A stretch of 64,000 nt of DNA from contig NZ_CP084628.1 in assembly GCF_022878925.1 (NCBI RefSeq), positions 806,001-870,000 on the forward strand. The letters are read 5' to 3'. This DNA is from Caballeronia sp. TF1N1 (GTDB taxonomy: Bacteria; Pseudomonadota; Gammaproteobacteria; Burkholderiales; Burkholderiaceae). The notes beneath the pieces were generated by a model that saw only the letters and a list, made by a program, of their open reading frames with translations, did no database searches and was not told the DNA's origin. The position numbers and the translations under genes were made by a program. Shown piece by piece: positions 45,205 through 54,417 of the stretch (the first letter of the stretch is position 1; each line of letters begins with the position of its first letter).

Positions 45205-46266
45205 ATGAATCAATCGACCCGGGCAGTCCTCCTCGGCCCGCTTCTCAAGAGCGTTTCGCGCTCGTTCTATCTGACGCTGCGGATTCTTCCGGCGGGCATG
45301 CGCGACCCCGTCGCGCTGGCGTATCTGCTTGCGCGCGCCGCCGATACCATCGCGGATACGTCGCTCATCGCGCCGCAACTTCGTCTGGAATTGCTGCTGT
45401 CGTTGCGCGCGCAAGTCAACGGCGCACCGGACGATGGCGCGCTGGCCCGCATAGCCGGCGAAGTAGCGGGCCAGCAAGCGCAAGCGGATGAACGCGCGCT
45501 GCTCGAATCGCTCGGCGGAGCGCTTGCCATCCTGCCGCAATTGAGCAAGGCCGACCGCGATGCCGTGCGCGATATCGTGACCACGCTCACAACGGGCATG
45601 GAGTTCGACCTGCGCACGTTCCCGGATGAAACCTCGGGCGAGATCGCGGCGCTCGGTGAATTCGACGAACTGGACCGCTACACCTATCTCGTCGCGGGCT
45701 GCGTGGGCGAGTTCTGGACGAAGATGACCTACGCGCATATGCCGGGCACGCTCAAGGCCGCGCCGGATATCATGCTCGCGGGCGGCGTGCGCTTCGGCAA
45801 GGCGCTGCAGATGACCAACGTGCTGCGCGATTGCGCGCGCGATCTGCGTATCGGGCGTTGCTATCTGCCTTCGTCGATGCTGGCGCGTCATGGCATCGCG
45901 CCACGAGAACTGCTCGCGCCCGATGCGTCCGATAAAGCGCGTCCCGTGCAGGACGAGCTGTTGCAAACCACCATCGCGCTCTATCGCGACGCGCTGGCCT
46001 ACACGATGGCGATTCCATCGAGCGCCATTCGGCTGCGGCTCGCGTGCCTGTGGCCGATCATGATCGGGCTGGAAACGCTGGTGTTGCTGGCGCGTAACGA
46101 CGCATGGCTCGACCCGGAGCGCATCACTAAGGTGCGCCGCAACGATGTCTATCGCATCATGGCGGCGTCGATGCCGCTGGTTGCATCGAATGGGCTTCTG
46201 AAGGTGTGGGCCGAACGCAGGATCAGCGACATCCAAGCCGCACTCAACGGCGCAACTCGGCCATGA
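45205..46266 (+). CDS. Squalene/phytoene synthase family protein
   Basis: 353 residues. The first prenyl-diphosphate motif D47-TIA-D51 lies in YLLARAADTIADTS, preceded by VSRSFYLTLRILPAGMRDPV; the second, NVLRDCARDLRIGRCYLP, near residue 206, has the D-x3-D pair and the R-x2-G region. The arrangement is closer to eukaryote-like squalene synthases than to HpnC/HpnD. The enzyme would join two farnesyl units head-to-head; the product is uncertain. The start at 45205 gives the family N-terminus. It ends within the convergent LysR gene (23-base overlap) and no other hopanoid gene is near. Confidence 0.85.
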   Translation: MNQSTRAVLLGPLLKSVSRSFYLTLRILPAGMRDPVALAYLLARAADTIADTSLIAPQLRLELLLSLRAQVNGAPDDGALARIAGEVAGQQAQADERALLESLGGALAILPQLSKADRDAVRDIVTTLTTGMEFDLRTFPDETSGEIAALGEFDELDRYTYLVAGCVGEFWTKMTYAHMPGTLKAAPDIMLAGGVRFGKALQMTNVLRDCARDLRIGRCYLPSSMLARHGIAPRELLAPDASDKARPVQDELLQTTIALYRDALAYTMAIPSSAIRLRLACLWPIMIGLETLVLLARNDAWLDPERITKVRRNDVYRIMAASMPLVASNGLLKVWAERRISDIQAALNGATRP

Positions 46267-47095
46267 TGCGTTCGGCCAGGAAGTCGCAAGGCGGCCGTTT
46301 GGATGCCGCGCTGCGCGCCAGCACCACTTCGAGCGCGGCGATTTCCGGCAGCCCTTGCGCCTGACCGAGTAGCGTGAAATGCGCGGGGACAGCGCACTTC
46401 GCAAGCGGCGTGACGGCAAGACCGGCTTCGGCCATCGTCAGAAGACCGAGCAGACTCGGGCTCTCGTACGACGTGCGATAGCCGATACGCGCGCGTTCCA
46501 GGCTGCGTATGGCGTTCTCGCGCGCCACGCTGCCCGGCAGGAACACGGCAATGGGCAAGGGACGTTCGCGCCAGATTTCCGTGGCGCCGGGCGCGGCGGC
46601 CCAAACCATCGGCTCGTGACGCAGGAATTCGCCGCTCAGGCCCTTCACGCGCGTGGCGCAGACCAGATCGACCGAGCCGTCTTTCAGCATCGGCGCAAGC
46701 GCCACGCTCGGCAAGCCGACCACCTGAATCTCGACCTTGGGAAAGGTCGCCGAAAACTTCTTGAGGATGGGCGGAAACAGCGACGACGCGTAGTCGTCCG
46801 GTACGCCGATCACCACGCGGCCCGTCACGTCCGGCCGCACGACGGCGGCCCATGCTTCATCGCGCAAGGCGAGCATGCGGCGCGCGTAGGTCAGTAACAC
46901 TTCGCCGTCTTGCGTGGGCGTCACGCTGCGCGGTTTGCGCACGAACAGCGCCTTGCCAAGCGCGGTCTCGAGCGTCTTGATCTGCATGCTGACGGCCGAT
47001 TGCGAGCGATGCACGAGTTCCGCCGCGCGGCTGATATTGCCCGTGTCCGCGACGGCGACGATCATGGAAAGGACATCGAGGTCGAGTGCTTTCAT
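46244..47095 (-). CDS. LysR family transcriptional regulator
   Basis: 283 residues from ATG 47095. The N-terminal winged helix-turn-helix is clear: LDVLSMIVAVADTGNISRAA then VHRSQSAVSMQIKTLETALG, followed by the effector-binding domain (RVVIGVPDDYASSLFPPILK). Extending the frame upstream to 47284 would run across the divergent promoter and is rejected. It is divergent from an alpha/beta hydrolase gene, with a T-N11-A palindrome between, so it probably controls that gene and itself. Confidence 0.9.
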   Translation of the reverse strand: MKALDLDVLSMIVAVADTGNISRAAELVHRSQSAVSMQIKTLETALGKALFVRKPRSVTPTQDGEVLLTYARRMLALRDEAWAAVVRPDVTGRVVIGVPDDYASSLFPPILKKFSATFPKVEIQVVGLPSVALAPMLKDGSVDLVCATRVKGLSGEFLRHEPMVWAAAPGATEIWRERPLPIAVFLPGSVARENAIRSLERARIGYRTSYESPSLLGLLTMAEAGLAVTPLAKCAVPAHFTLLGQAQGLPEIAALEVVLARSAASKRPPCDFLAERIMAELRR

Positions 47096-47117
47096 GCCTG
47101 TGTATGACGACTTGGTA

Positions 47118-47130
47118 TCAGAAAATCTGA
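47118..47130. promoter_or_regulatory. LysR-box palindrome
   Basis: TCAGA-AAA-TCTGA, a 13-base perfect inverted repeat of the T-N11-A form, 23 bases upstream of the LysR gene and 72 upstream of the divergent hydrolase gene. This is the usual position of a LysR regulator's binding site. Confidence 0.55.
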
Positions 47131-47201
47131 ACGATGTTATCAATATTATGCGATTTTCTTTTAAATTGGCGGACGGCATAGTGCGGGAAAGGAGCGAATC
47201 A

Positions 47202-48071
47202 ATGAACGCCCGTACCGATCCCGCCGTACTCTCCGCCTTGCAAGCCTTGCCGGAAGCGTCTTTCGCGACGACCGCGTCCGGCATTTCCGTGCCTTACGTG
47301 AATTGCGGCGAAGGCGAGCCGCTCCTGTTCGTGCATGGTTCGCTCTGCGATTACCGCTACTGGAGCGCGCAGATTCTGCCGCTTGCCAGGCAGTTTCGTT
47401 GCATCGCGCCGAGTCTCAGTCACTACTGGCCCGCCGTCGATGCCTTCGTGCAGGGCGAATTCAGTTGGGAAGCGCATGTCGCGGAGATGGCGGAATTTAT
47501 CGAGGCGCTCGACATCTCACCCGTGCATCTGGTCGGGCATTCGCGCGGCGGGTGCGTCGCGTTTCATCTCGCAAGGGAACATCCGCGTCTCGTGAAGACG
47601 CTCACGCTCGCGGACCCGGGCGGACCGCTCCAGGTCTCGCCGCAGCCTGCGGCCGCCAGCTTGCCGCCCGCGACCAACGCGTTGCGCACGCGCGTGGCGG
47701 AACTCATCGAGATGGGCGAAATCGAGCCGGGGCTGGAACTGTTCGTCGACTCGGTCAGCATGCCGGGCTTCTGGCAAAAGAGCACGCCGGCTTTTCGACG
47801 GATGGCGATAGACAACGCGCTTACGGTGCCGAAGCAACTTCGCGATCCCTTGCCCGCTTATACCCGCGACGCCGCGCGCGATATCAAGTGCCGCACTTTG
47901 CTGATAGACGGACAAAAGAGCCCGCGCATGTTCCGCAATAACGTCGACAAGCTGGCGGAATGGATCGAATTCGCGGATCGGCAAACTATTGCCGGGGCAT
48001 CGCACGGAATGAACGTGGCAAGCCCGGCCGCATTCAATCGCGCTATACAGGCGTTTGCCGGTGCCTGGTAA
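47202..48071 (+). CDS. Alpha/beta hydrolase
   Basis: 289 residues from ATG 47202 (AAAGGAG upstream). The fold's key parts are present: oxyanion region LLFVHGSLCDYRYW, nucleophile elbow LVGHSRGGCVA near residue 112, the acid in TLLIDGQKS and the catalytic His in ASHGMNVA. Substrate class cannot be read; esters or lactones are typical for this branch. Controlled probably by the divergent LysR gene. Confidence 0.88.
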   Translation: MNARTDPAVLSALQALPEASFATTASGISVPYVNCGEGEPLLFVHGSLCDYRYWSAQILPLARQFRCIAPSLSHYWPAVDAFVQGEFSWEAHVAEMAEFIEALDISPVHLVGHSRGGCVAFHLAREHPRLVKTLTLADPGGPLQVSPQPAAASLPPATNALRTRVAELIEMGEIEPGLELFVDSVSMPGFWQKSTPAFRRMAIDNALTVPKQLRDPLPAYTRDAARDIKCRTLLIDGQKSPRMFRNNVDKLAEWIEFADRQTIAGASHGMNVASPAAFNRAIQAFAGAW

Positions 48072-48269
48072 TTTCCTTAGCGATTCTTGAGCAAGAACGC
48101 TCGTTCGCTCGAAAGTCACGCTTAAGAATATCTTTGGCCATTGCTAAGGAAGTAACGGAAGGCAAGCTTTTATCGTCCGACTTTTTGTCTGCTTGTTGTG
48201 GCGGGACAACGCAAACGCGCGGGTCTCGGGCTAACATCATTGCCACCTCATCGCCAAGAAGAGGCCAAT

Positions 48270-48686
48270 GTGAGTACGGGCCAAGACGATCTCGAAGTAT
48301 GGAAGCGCCAGCGCACCCAGCAATTGGCGTTCGAACTGGCCGATAGCGGTCAATACGAGAATTTCGCCGATATCGCTTATGCGCTGCAATTCGAGCGCGG
48401 TCTCGCGACGGCGCAAGCACTCATCGAAAATCCGGAAATGCGTCGCTTGCTGAACGTGCATTGCGCAAATGCGCGTGAAGCGCTCTTGAACGTCAAAGCG
48501 CCAGCGCCTGAAAAATTACAGGCGCAAACTCAGCCGGTTTTAGAAGCGCCCGAATTACCCACCCTCGAAACCATGGCGGCGCAAGGCGCGCCATCGTTCC
48601 TGCGCCGCGCTGCATTCATGCTCGGGCGAAGCGCACGCGCGGTCGAACCCGTGAACGCCGGGGACTTCAACTCCGCTGCGCCTTGA
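48270..48686 (+). CDS. Conserved hypothetical protein
   Basis: 138 residues from GTG 48270, with AGAAGAGG 5-12 bases upstream; a longer frame from 48198 is less likely. The first half is helical and charged (DLEVWKRQRTQQLAFELADS, then YENFADIAYALQFERGLATA), the second is proline/alanine-rich with a short helix near the end. No signal peptide or membrane span is seen. I do not recognise a family. Confidence 0.6.
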   Translation: MSTGQDDLEVWKRQRTQQLAFELADSGQYENFADIAYALQFERGLATAQALIENPEMRRLLNVHCANAREALLNVKAPAPEKLQAQTQPVLEAPELPTLETMAAQGAPSFLRRAAFMLGRSARAVEPVNAGDFNSAAP

Positions 48687-48875
48687 GCAGATCGAGCCGC
48701 AAAAGCCCTGCCGCGTCGCCCTTTCTCTCCTCGATTTGAGTGTGTGGCAGGGGAAATGGCGGATATGCACAGTCAAGTCGCGCCTCAAAACCATTACACT
48801 TACCGTAGTGGAACCAGAAGCCCGGGCCGTGCTCGCGCGCGTTCCGGTGTTTGAACTTTGAGGAGGGAAATGTTC

Positions 48876-49772
48876 GTGGCTAACGAAAAGATGCTGTCGC
48901 AAATGGCGGAGAAGCAAGGTTTTATCGCCGCCTTGGATCAAAGCGGCGGTTCGACGCCGGGCGCGCTCAAGCAGTACGGCATTGCAGAAGACGCCTACAA
49001 CGGCGACGCCGAGATGTTCAAGCTGATGCATGAAATGCGCGTGCGCATCATCACCGCGCCGTCATTCACGGGAGAAAAGGTCATTGGCGCCATTCTCTTC
49101 GAAGCCACCATGGACGGTCAGGCAAATGGCAAGTCCGTGCCTGCGTTCCTGTGGGAAGACCGTGGCGTGGTGCCGTTCCTCAAGGTCGACAAGGGCCTCG
49201 AAGCAGAAGCCGACGGCGTTCAGGTCATGAAGCCGAACCCCGGCCTCGACGCGCTGCTGGAACGCGCCGTGAAGCTCGGCATCTTCGGCACGAAGATGCG
49301 TTCGGTCATCAAGGACGCGAACGAAAAGGGCATCGCCGCAGTCGTGAAGCAGCAATTCGAAGTGGGCAATCAGATCATCGGACACGGTCTCGTGCCCATT
49401 CTCGAACCCGAAGTGTCCATCAAGAGCACGGACAAGAAGGGTGCGGAAAAGATTCTGCGCGACGAATTGCTGAAAGGTCTCGACGCGCTGCCGGAATCCA
49501 GTCAGGTGATGATCAAGCTGACCATCCCCGATGAAGTGGACTTCTACGCGCCGCTGATCGAGCATCCGCGTGTCGTGCGCGTGGTGGCGCTTTCGGGCGG
49601 CTATACGCGCACCGACGCATGCCAGCGTCTGGCGAAGAACCACGGCATGATCGCGAGCTTCTCGCGCGCGCTTATCAACGAACTGAAGAAGTCGATGAGC
49701 GACGAAGAGTTCAACGCGACGCTCGGCGAGTCCATCGACGAGATCTACGAAGCATCGGTCGACAAGGTTTGA
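48876..49772 (+). CDS. Class I fructose-bisphosphate aldolase
   Basis: 298 residues. The GTG at 48876 is chosen because AGGAGG sits 9 bases upstream; the ATG at 48870 would leave only 3. The family opening is NEKMLSQMAEKQGFIAALDQ with SGGSTPGAL; later come VQVMKPNPGLDALLERA, LVPILEPEVSIKS and VMIKLTIPDEVDFY, whose Lys is a likely Schiff-base residue. The enzyme cleaves fructose-1,6-bisphosphate to triose phosphates and needs no metal. It stands alone in its own unit, with a hairpin following. Confidence 0.9.
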   Translation: MANEKMLSQMAEKQGFIAALDQSGGSTPGALKQYGIAEDAYNGDAEMFKLMHEMRVRIITAPSFTGEKVIGAILFEATMDGQANGKSVPAFLWEDRGVVPFLKVDKGLEAEADGVQVMKPNPGLDALLERAVKLGIFGTKMRSVIKDANEKGIAAVVKQQFEVGNQIIGHGLVPILEPEVSIKSTDKKGAEKILRDELLKGLDALPESSQVMIKLTIPDEVDFYAPLIEHPRVVRVVALSGGYTRTDACQRLAKNHGMIASFSRALINELKKSMSDEEFNATLGESIDEIYEASVDKV

Positions 49773-49779
49773 TGCTTCA

Positions 49780-49815
49780 GTGGCGATGAGGCGTGCTGTC
49801 TGCCCTCATCGCCAC
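49780..49815. terminator. Hairpin shared with 56602-56629; between convergent genes
   Basis: GTGGCGATGAGG (49780-49791) pairs perfectly with CCTCATCGCCAC (49804-49815) over a 12-base loop, 3 bases before the end of the NADH dehydrogenase gene. It probably ends transcription on both strands. Its core TGGCGATGA/TCATCGCCA also forms the hairpin at 56602-56629. Confidence 0.6.
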
Positions 49816-49817
49816 GA

Positions 49818-51056
49818 TCATGAATCGGCGCGTGTCGTCGATGGCGGCGTCTGCACGATAGGCGCGGCAGCCCGGAACAACTCTTCGCGGCAGCCGCTCC
49901 TCGGCGGATAGATCCGCTCCCCGTTGATCGTGCGCTTGGTCGCCTTGGCGGCCTCGCCTTCCGACACCAGCTTGCGTTCCCATCCCTCCGTATAGACCGC
50001 GCCCCACGGGCCCAGGTCGCAGACCGTCGTGTACCAGTCGATCTGCAACGGCAGCATCTCTTCTCCGTATAAATCGCAGACGGCGTTATTGCCGGCGTAG
50101 CGGCCCATCGGACGGCCATGCTGACACGACATGACCGAAGGCCGTTTGCCGTCGATCAGCACGCGTGCGCAATCGCCCGCCGCAAATACGCCGGGAACGC
50201 CCGTGACGCGCAGATAGGCATCGACGGGCACGCGGCCCATGGAATCGAGTCCGACGGGAAGCTGGCTCGCCAATGCGTTGGCGCGCATGCCGCCGCACCA
50301 GACCACGGTGCATGCCTGGATGTAATCGGCATTGACGCCGTCCGAAAGCGAAGCGCCGTGTCCGTCGAGTTCTTCCAGCGATACGCCTGGCCTAAGCTCG
50401 ACATCGAGCGAGGTCATGGCCTGAACGACGACGCTTTGCGCGCCGCCCATCGATTGCGCGATTTTCGGCGACCGATCCGCGAGCACCACGCGCACCTTGT
50501 CGCGATCCGCTTCGCCCACGATCTCACGCAGGCGGCCGGGCAATTCCGCCGCGAGTTCGATTCCCGTCAGGCCTGCGCCGATCACGACAGCCGTATAGCG
50601 TCCGGGCGAGTCGGGCAATGCGGGCAAGGTGGACAGATGCGCCTGGAGCTTGCAGGCGCCCGCATAGGTATCGACGTCGAACGAGTGGCGATCCAGCCCG
50701 GGAATTTCCGGGCGTACCAGTTCGCTGCCTACCGCGAGAATGAGCCGGTCGTATTCCAGCGAACCGTCTCCGTCCTCCCGCGTGAACATGACGCGCCGAT
50801 TCGCGCTGTCGACCGTGTGCGCGGTCGCCTGGACGAAGCGCACGCCGGTCGGACCGAACACGCCGTCGAGCGGCACGAGCGTGGGATCGAGCGGTTGCTC
50901 GTAGTTGCGCACGCGCACGCTGTGATAAGGCTGCGGATTGAGGACGACCACTTCGGCCTGATCCGCTGGTTGCTGCAATTCATCGAGTTTGCGCGCGGCG
51001 GCGAGCGCGCTCCATAGTCCGGCAAAACCCGCCCCAACGACCACGATTCGCTTCAA
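49818..51056 (-). CDS. Type II NADH dehydrogenase-like flavoprotein
   Basis: 412 residues from a TTG start: AAGGAGG lies 7 bases upstream and the FAD motif KRIVVVGAGFAGLWSALAAA begins at once; the ATG nearby is out of frame. A second nucleotide fold, VVIGAGLTGIELAAELPGRL near residue 145, should bind NADH, and GVFAAGDCARVL closes the FAD site. Such enzymes pass electrons from NADH to quinone without pumping. No C-terminal membrane helix is obvious, so a related pyridine nucleotide-disulfide oxidoreductase is possible. Confidence 0.85.
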   Translation of the reverse strand: MKRIVVVGAGFAGLWSALAAARKLDELQQPADQAEVVVLNPQPYHSVRVRNYEQPLDPTLVPLDGVFGPTGVRFVQATAHTVDSANRRVMFTREDGDGSLEYDRLILAVGSELVRPEIPGLDRHSFDVDTYAGACKLQAHLSTLPALPDSPGRYTAVVIGAGLTGIELAAELPGRLREIVGEADRDKVRVVLADRSPKIAQSMGGAQSVVVQAMTSLDVELRPGVSLEELDGHGASLSDGVNADYIQACTVVWCGGMRANALASQLPVGLDSMGRVPVDAYLRVTGVPGVFAAGDCARVLIDGKRPSVMSCQHGRPMGRYAGNNAVCDLYGEEMLPLQIDWYTTVCDLGPWGAVYTEGWERKLVSEGEAAKATKRTINGERIYPPRSGCREELFRAAAPIVQTPPSTTRADS

Positions 51057-51336
51057 GGCATTGCCTCCTTTGCAAACCGAACGTTCGATCCATTTGGCAT
51101 GATGTGTCGTGGACAACGTCCTGCTTACTTTATAGGCGATGCGCTAAACAATTTCCCGTCGATGCTAAGGAACTGGAGTTTTCAGGCCTGGATTAGTCGC
51201 GATTTCACCAAAACTGATTTCGTGGATTAAGTATTTACCCTTAGCGAAGCACTCACTAAACTCTCTTCAACGGTCGCACACGAGCAAATGCCAAGTGAGC
51301 GACAGCCCCAAAAACCTAAGCTGGAGGGTATCAATC

Positions 51337-51636
51337 ATGAACAAGCTCATTGGAATCGCAGCAGTTGCCATCGCTTTCGCCGCACCGGTTGCTTCTTTCG
51401 CACAATCGAACCAACCGCTTACGCGCGCCGAAGTTCGCGAACAGATCGTTCAGTTGGAAAAGGCCGGTTATAACCCCGGCTTCGTGAGCGACTCGCACTA
51501 TCCGTCGGACATTCAAGCTGCTGAAGCGCGCGTTGCGGGTCAAGGCAACTCGTTTGGCGGTGCGACTGAAGGCTCGGCGCAAGCCGGCTCGCGTGCGGTG
51601 CAAGCCGACGTGTTCCCGACGTTTGCGCATCACTAA
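51337..51636 (+). CDS. DUF4148 domain-containing exported protein
   Basis: 99 residues. A signal peptide (MNKLIGIAAVAIAFAAPVAS, cut near FAQ) precedes the DUF4148 core LTRAEVREQIVQLEKAGYNP and YPSDIQAAEARV. The family is small, periplasmic, strongly expanded in Burkholderia and relatives, and of unknown function. CTGGAGGG lies 9 bases before the ATG. It is followed by a clear terminator, so it is a one-gene unit. Confidence 0.9.
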   Translation: MNKLIGIAAVAIAFAAPVASFAQSNQPLTRAEVREQIVQLEKAGYNPGFVSDSHYPSDIQAAEARVAGQGNSFGGATEGSAQAGSRAVQADVFPTFAHH

Positions 51637-51660
51637 GCAACAGGTAGTCTCGCTATAAAT

Positions 51661-51688
51661 AAAGCGCTCGCAATTGCGGGCGCTTTTT
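51661..51688 (+). terminator. Rho-independent terminator after DUF4148 gene
   Basis: AAAGCGC (51661-51667) / GCGCTTT (51680-51686), with the inner self-complementary CGCAATTGCG extending the stem, then a T-run. It also faces the end of the minus-strand LysR gene. Confidence 0.85.
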
Positions 51689-51718
51689 CTTTGGCTAAAG
51701 CAAGCGCTAGAGAAAACG

Positions 51719-52660
51719 CTAAAGCGGAAAGCCGCCCGCAAAGGTCTCGCGCAAATAGCCGATGAAAAGTGCGACCGCACGCGGCACATGAGGCGCATAA
51801 GGACGCACGACATAAAGCTGATCGGCGAATGTGCCCACGCAGCGCCAGTCCGGCAGCAACACCACAAGCTTTCCCGCCTGCACCGCGGCTTGCGCGCTGA
51901 AGTCGGGCAACAGCGCGATACCCAAATCGTCGAGCGCGGCATCGCGCAGCACTTCGCTATTGTTCGCGGAGAATGGCCCGTTGACCGCAAGCGTATGAGG
52001 CCCGGCCGCCGTCTTGCGCGCGCCCTTACGCACGAACGACCACACGCCCGATGTCTGCGCGCGCGGATAAAACAGGCAGTCGTGCACCGCGAGATCGGCG
52101 GGCGTCGCGGGCATGCCGCGCCGTTTGAGATATGCATGTGTCGCCACGATCACCGAATGGGTATCGCACAACTTCCACGCGACATGCGTTTCCGGCGCTT
52201 GCGCGCTGTGCCGGATGGCGAGATCGAAGCCCTCCGTCGCAATGGAACTCAACCTGTCCGATGCTTCCAGTTGCACGCGCACTTCCGGATGCGCATGCAG
52301 AAAGCCCGCTAAACGCGGCACCAATTGCTGACGCGCGAACGCCATTGGCGCGGTGACGCGGATCAAGCCGCGCGCCACGCCCGCCATTTCCCTCACGCTC
52401 GAAAAGCTCGCGGCGATATGCTCGTACTGCGTGCGCGTATCGTCGACAAGGCGCCGTCCTGCCTCCGTGAAGCGCACGCTGCGCGTGGTGCGCGTGACGA
52501 GCGGCACGCCTGCCGCGCGCTCCAGTTCGGCGATACGCTGACTCATCGCGGCTTTGCTTACGTTGAGCCGCGCCGCCGCCGCCGTGTAGCTGCCCTGCTC
52601 GGCGAGCACCGTGAGCCAATGCAGATGCGTCCAGAGCCCTTCGACTTTTTGTGCGTCCAT
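51719..52660 (-). CDS. LysR family transcriptional regulator
   Basis: 313 residues from ATG 52660. DNA-binding part: HWLTVLAEQGSYTAAAARLN and VSKAAMSQRIAELERAAGVP; the effector domain follows (LIRVTAPMAFARQQLVPRLA), with the IRHSAQAPETHVAWKL element common in the CrgA/aaeR-like group. ATGs at 52702 and 52720 are in frame, but the palindrome at 52683-52697 favours 52660. Divergent from mmsA, which it may regulate. Confidence 0.88.
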   Translation of the reverse strand: MDAQKVEGLWTHLHWLTVLAEQGSYTAAAARLNVSKAAMSQRIAELERAAGVPLVTRTTRSVRFTEAGRRLVDDTRTQYEHIAASFSSVREMAGVARGLIRVTAPMAFARQQLVPRLAGFLHAHPEVRVQLEASDRLSSIATEGFDLAIRHSAQAPETHVAWKLCDTHSVIVATHAYLKRRGMPATPADLAVHDCLFYPRAQTSGVWSFVRKGARKTAAGPHTLAVNGPFSANNSEVLRDAALDDLGIALLPDFSAQAAVQAGKLVVLLPDWRCVGTFADQLYVVRPYAPHVPRAVALFIGYLRETFAGGFPL

Positions 52661-52682
52661 GCGCGGGGATTGTTTGCCGTTA

Positions 52683-52697
52683 TGAACAATGAGTTCA
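52683..52697. promoter_or_regulatory. Palindrome between LysR gene and mmsA
   Basis: TGAAC-AATGA-GTTCA, a perfect 15-base inverted repeat 23 bases upstream of the LysR start and 72 upstream of mmsA. Candidate binding site for the LysR protein; inferred from position. Confidence 0.45.
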
Positions 52698-52768
52698 ATC
52701 ATAACGCGTTCGCGGCGCACGATTCCGTCCTACACTCTTGGCATTGACACTTCTGGACAGGAGACGAA

Positions 52769-54280
52769 ATGCAAGCGTATAACGACACCGCCGACGTGGT
52801 TCACTTCATTCATGGCGAACGCGTGAATGGCTCGGGCGCCCGCTCGCAGCCCATTTTCAATCCCGCGACGGGCGAGCGTCCGCGCAAGCTCGTGCTCGGC
52901 GAAGTCGCCGATGTCGATGCCGCCGTCGAGAGCGCGAAAGCCGCGTTCCCCGCATGGCGCGACACGCCGCCCATTCGGCGCGCGCGCGTCATGCTGAAGT
53001 TCCTCGAACTCATGAACCTGCGTCGCGATGAACTCGCGGCGATCATCACGGCCGAGCACGGCAAGGTCTTTACCGACGCGCAAGGCGAAGTGTCGCGCGG
53101 CATCGACGTGATCGAATTCGCTTGCGGCATTCCGCAATTGCTGAAGGGCGATTACACGGAACAAGTTTCCACCGGCATGGATAACTGGACGACGCGTCAG
53201 CCGCTCGGCGTCGTCGCGGGCATCACGCCGTTCAACTTCCCTTGCATGGTGCCGTGCTGGATGTTCCCCGTGGCCATTGCAAGCGGCAACGCGTTCATCC
53301 TGAAGCCGAGTGAGCGCGATCCGTCCGCGTCGCTTTTCATGGCGAATCTGCTGAAGGAAGCGGGTCTGCCGGATGGCATTTTCAACGTGGTGCAAGGCGA
53401 CAAGGTCGTGGTCGATGCATTGCTCGAACATCTCGATGTGCGCGCGATCAGCTTCGTCGGTTCGACGCCCATCGCCAACTATATCTACGAGACCGGCGCG
53501 AAGCACGGCAAGCGTGTGCAGGCGCTCGGCGGCGCAAAAAATCACATGGTCGTGATGCCGGATGCCGATCTCGATCAGGCTATCGATGCGCTCATCGGCG
53601 CGGGCTACGGTTCGGCGGGCGAGCGCTGCATGGCGGTATCGGTCGCGGTGCTGGTGGGCGACGTGGCGGACAAGATCGTGCCGCGCCTCGCCGAACGTGC
53701 GCAGCAGCTCGTCATCAAGAACGGCATGGAGCTTGATGCCGAAATGGGGCCGATCGTCACGCGCGCCGCGCTGGAACGTATCGAAGGTTATATCGCGCTG
53801 GGCGTGGATGAAGGCGCGAAACTCGTCGTCGATGGACGCGGCCACAAGGTTCCCGGTCACGAAGACGGCTTCTTCACGGGCGGCACGCTGTTCGACCATG
53901 TGACGCCGAACATGCGCATCTACAAGGAAGAAATCTTCGGGCCGGTGCTTTCATGCGTGCGCGTGAAGGACTTCGGCGAAGCCGTGGAACTCGTCAATGC
54001 GCACGAGTTCGGCAACGGCGTCGCCTGCTACACGCGCGATGGTCACGTTGCGCGCGAGTTCGGCCGACGCATCGAAGTGGGCATGGTCGGCATCAATGTA
54101 CCCATTCCCGTTCCGATGGCATGGCATGGCTTCGGCGGCTGGAAACGCAGTCTCTTCGGCGACATGCACGCTTATGGCGAAGAAGGCGTGCGCTTCTATA
54201 CAAAGCAAAAGTCCATCATGCAACGCTGGCCGGAAAGCACGGAAAAGGGCGCGGAATTCGTGATGCCGACCGCGAAGTAA
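52769..54280 (+). CDS. mmsA: Methylmalonate-semialdehyde dehydrogenase (CoA-acylating)
   Basis: 503 residues. The aldehyde dehydrogenase order is present: [20 protein letters not shown] (NAD fold and oxyanion region), [16 protein letters not shown], and the catalytic cysteine in [14 protein letters not shown] near residue 287, followed by [12 protein letters not shown]. The [13 protein letters not shown] and SAGERCMA variants are those of MmsA, which converts methylmalonate or malonate semialdehyde to propionyl- or acetyl-CoA in valine, inositol or beta-alanine breakdown. The usual partner mmsB is absent. ACAGGAGA lies upstream of the ATG. Confidence 0.92.
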   Translation: MQAYNDTADVVHFIHGERVNGSGARSQPIFNPATGERPRKLVLGEVADVDAAVESAKAAFPAWRDTPPIRRARVMLKFLELMNLRRDELAAIITAEHGKVFTDAQGEVSRGIDVIEFACGIPQLLKGDYTEQVSTGMDNWTTRQPLGVVAGITPFNFPCMVPCWMFPVAIASGNAFILKPSERDPSASLFMANLLKEAGLPDGIFNVVQGDKVVVDALLEHLDVRAISFVGSTPIANYIYETGAKHGKRVQALGGAKNHMVVMPDADLDQAIDALIGAGYGSAGERCMAVSVAVLVGDVADKIVPRLAERAQQLVIKNGMELDAEMGPIVTRAALERIEGYIALGVDEGAKLVVDGRGHKVPGHEDGFFTGGTLFDHVTPNMRIYKEEIFGPVLSCVRVKDFGEAVELVNAHEFGNGVACYTRDGHVAREFGRRIEVGMVGINVPIPVPMAWHGFGGWKRSLFGDMHAYGEEGVRFYTKQKSIMQRWPESTEKGAEFVMPTAK

Positions 54281-54303
54281 GGCGTACGCAGCACAGGTAG
54301 TCG

Positions 54304-54346
54304 TCGCCCGCTTGGCTTCCGTGCAGGAAGGAGCGGGCGATTTGTT
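54304..54346 (+). terminator. Terminator after mmsA
   Basis: TCGCCCGCT (54304-54312) / AGCGGGCGA (54332-54340), with an inner CTTCC/GGAAG stem, then TTTGTT. It ends mmsA transcription 24 bases after the stop. Confidence 0.75.
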
Positions 54347-54417
54347 ATCTGGCCTCGCAGCCTTGCGTGCGGTTTCATCGTCGAGAAGCTCGAGGCCACT
54401 ATCGAGAGGACATGGTC

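Noticed and set aside
47096..47284. Longer N-terminus for the LysR protein next to the hydrolase gene
   Set aside because: It would span the divergent promoter and LysR box and run into the hydrolase coding region; the HTH begins right after the ATG at 47095.
52661..52720. Longer N-terminus for the LysR protein next to mmsA
   Set aside because: The extension would cover the 15-base palindrome that is the likely operator and lacks a ribosome site.
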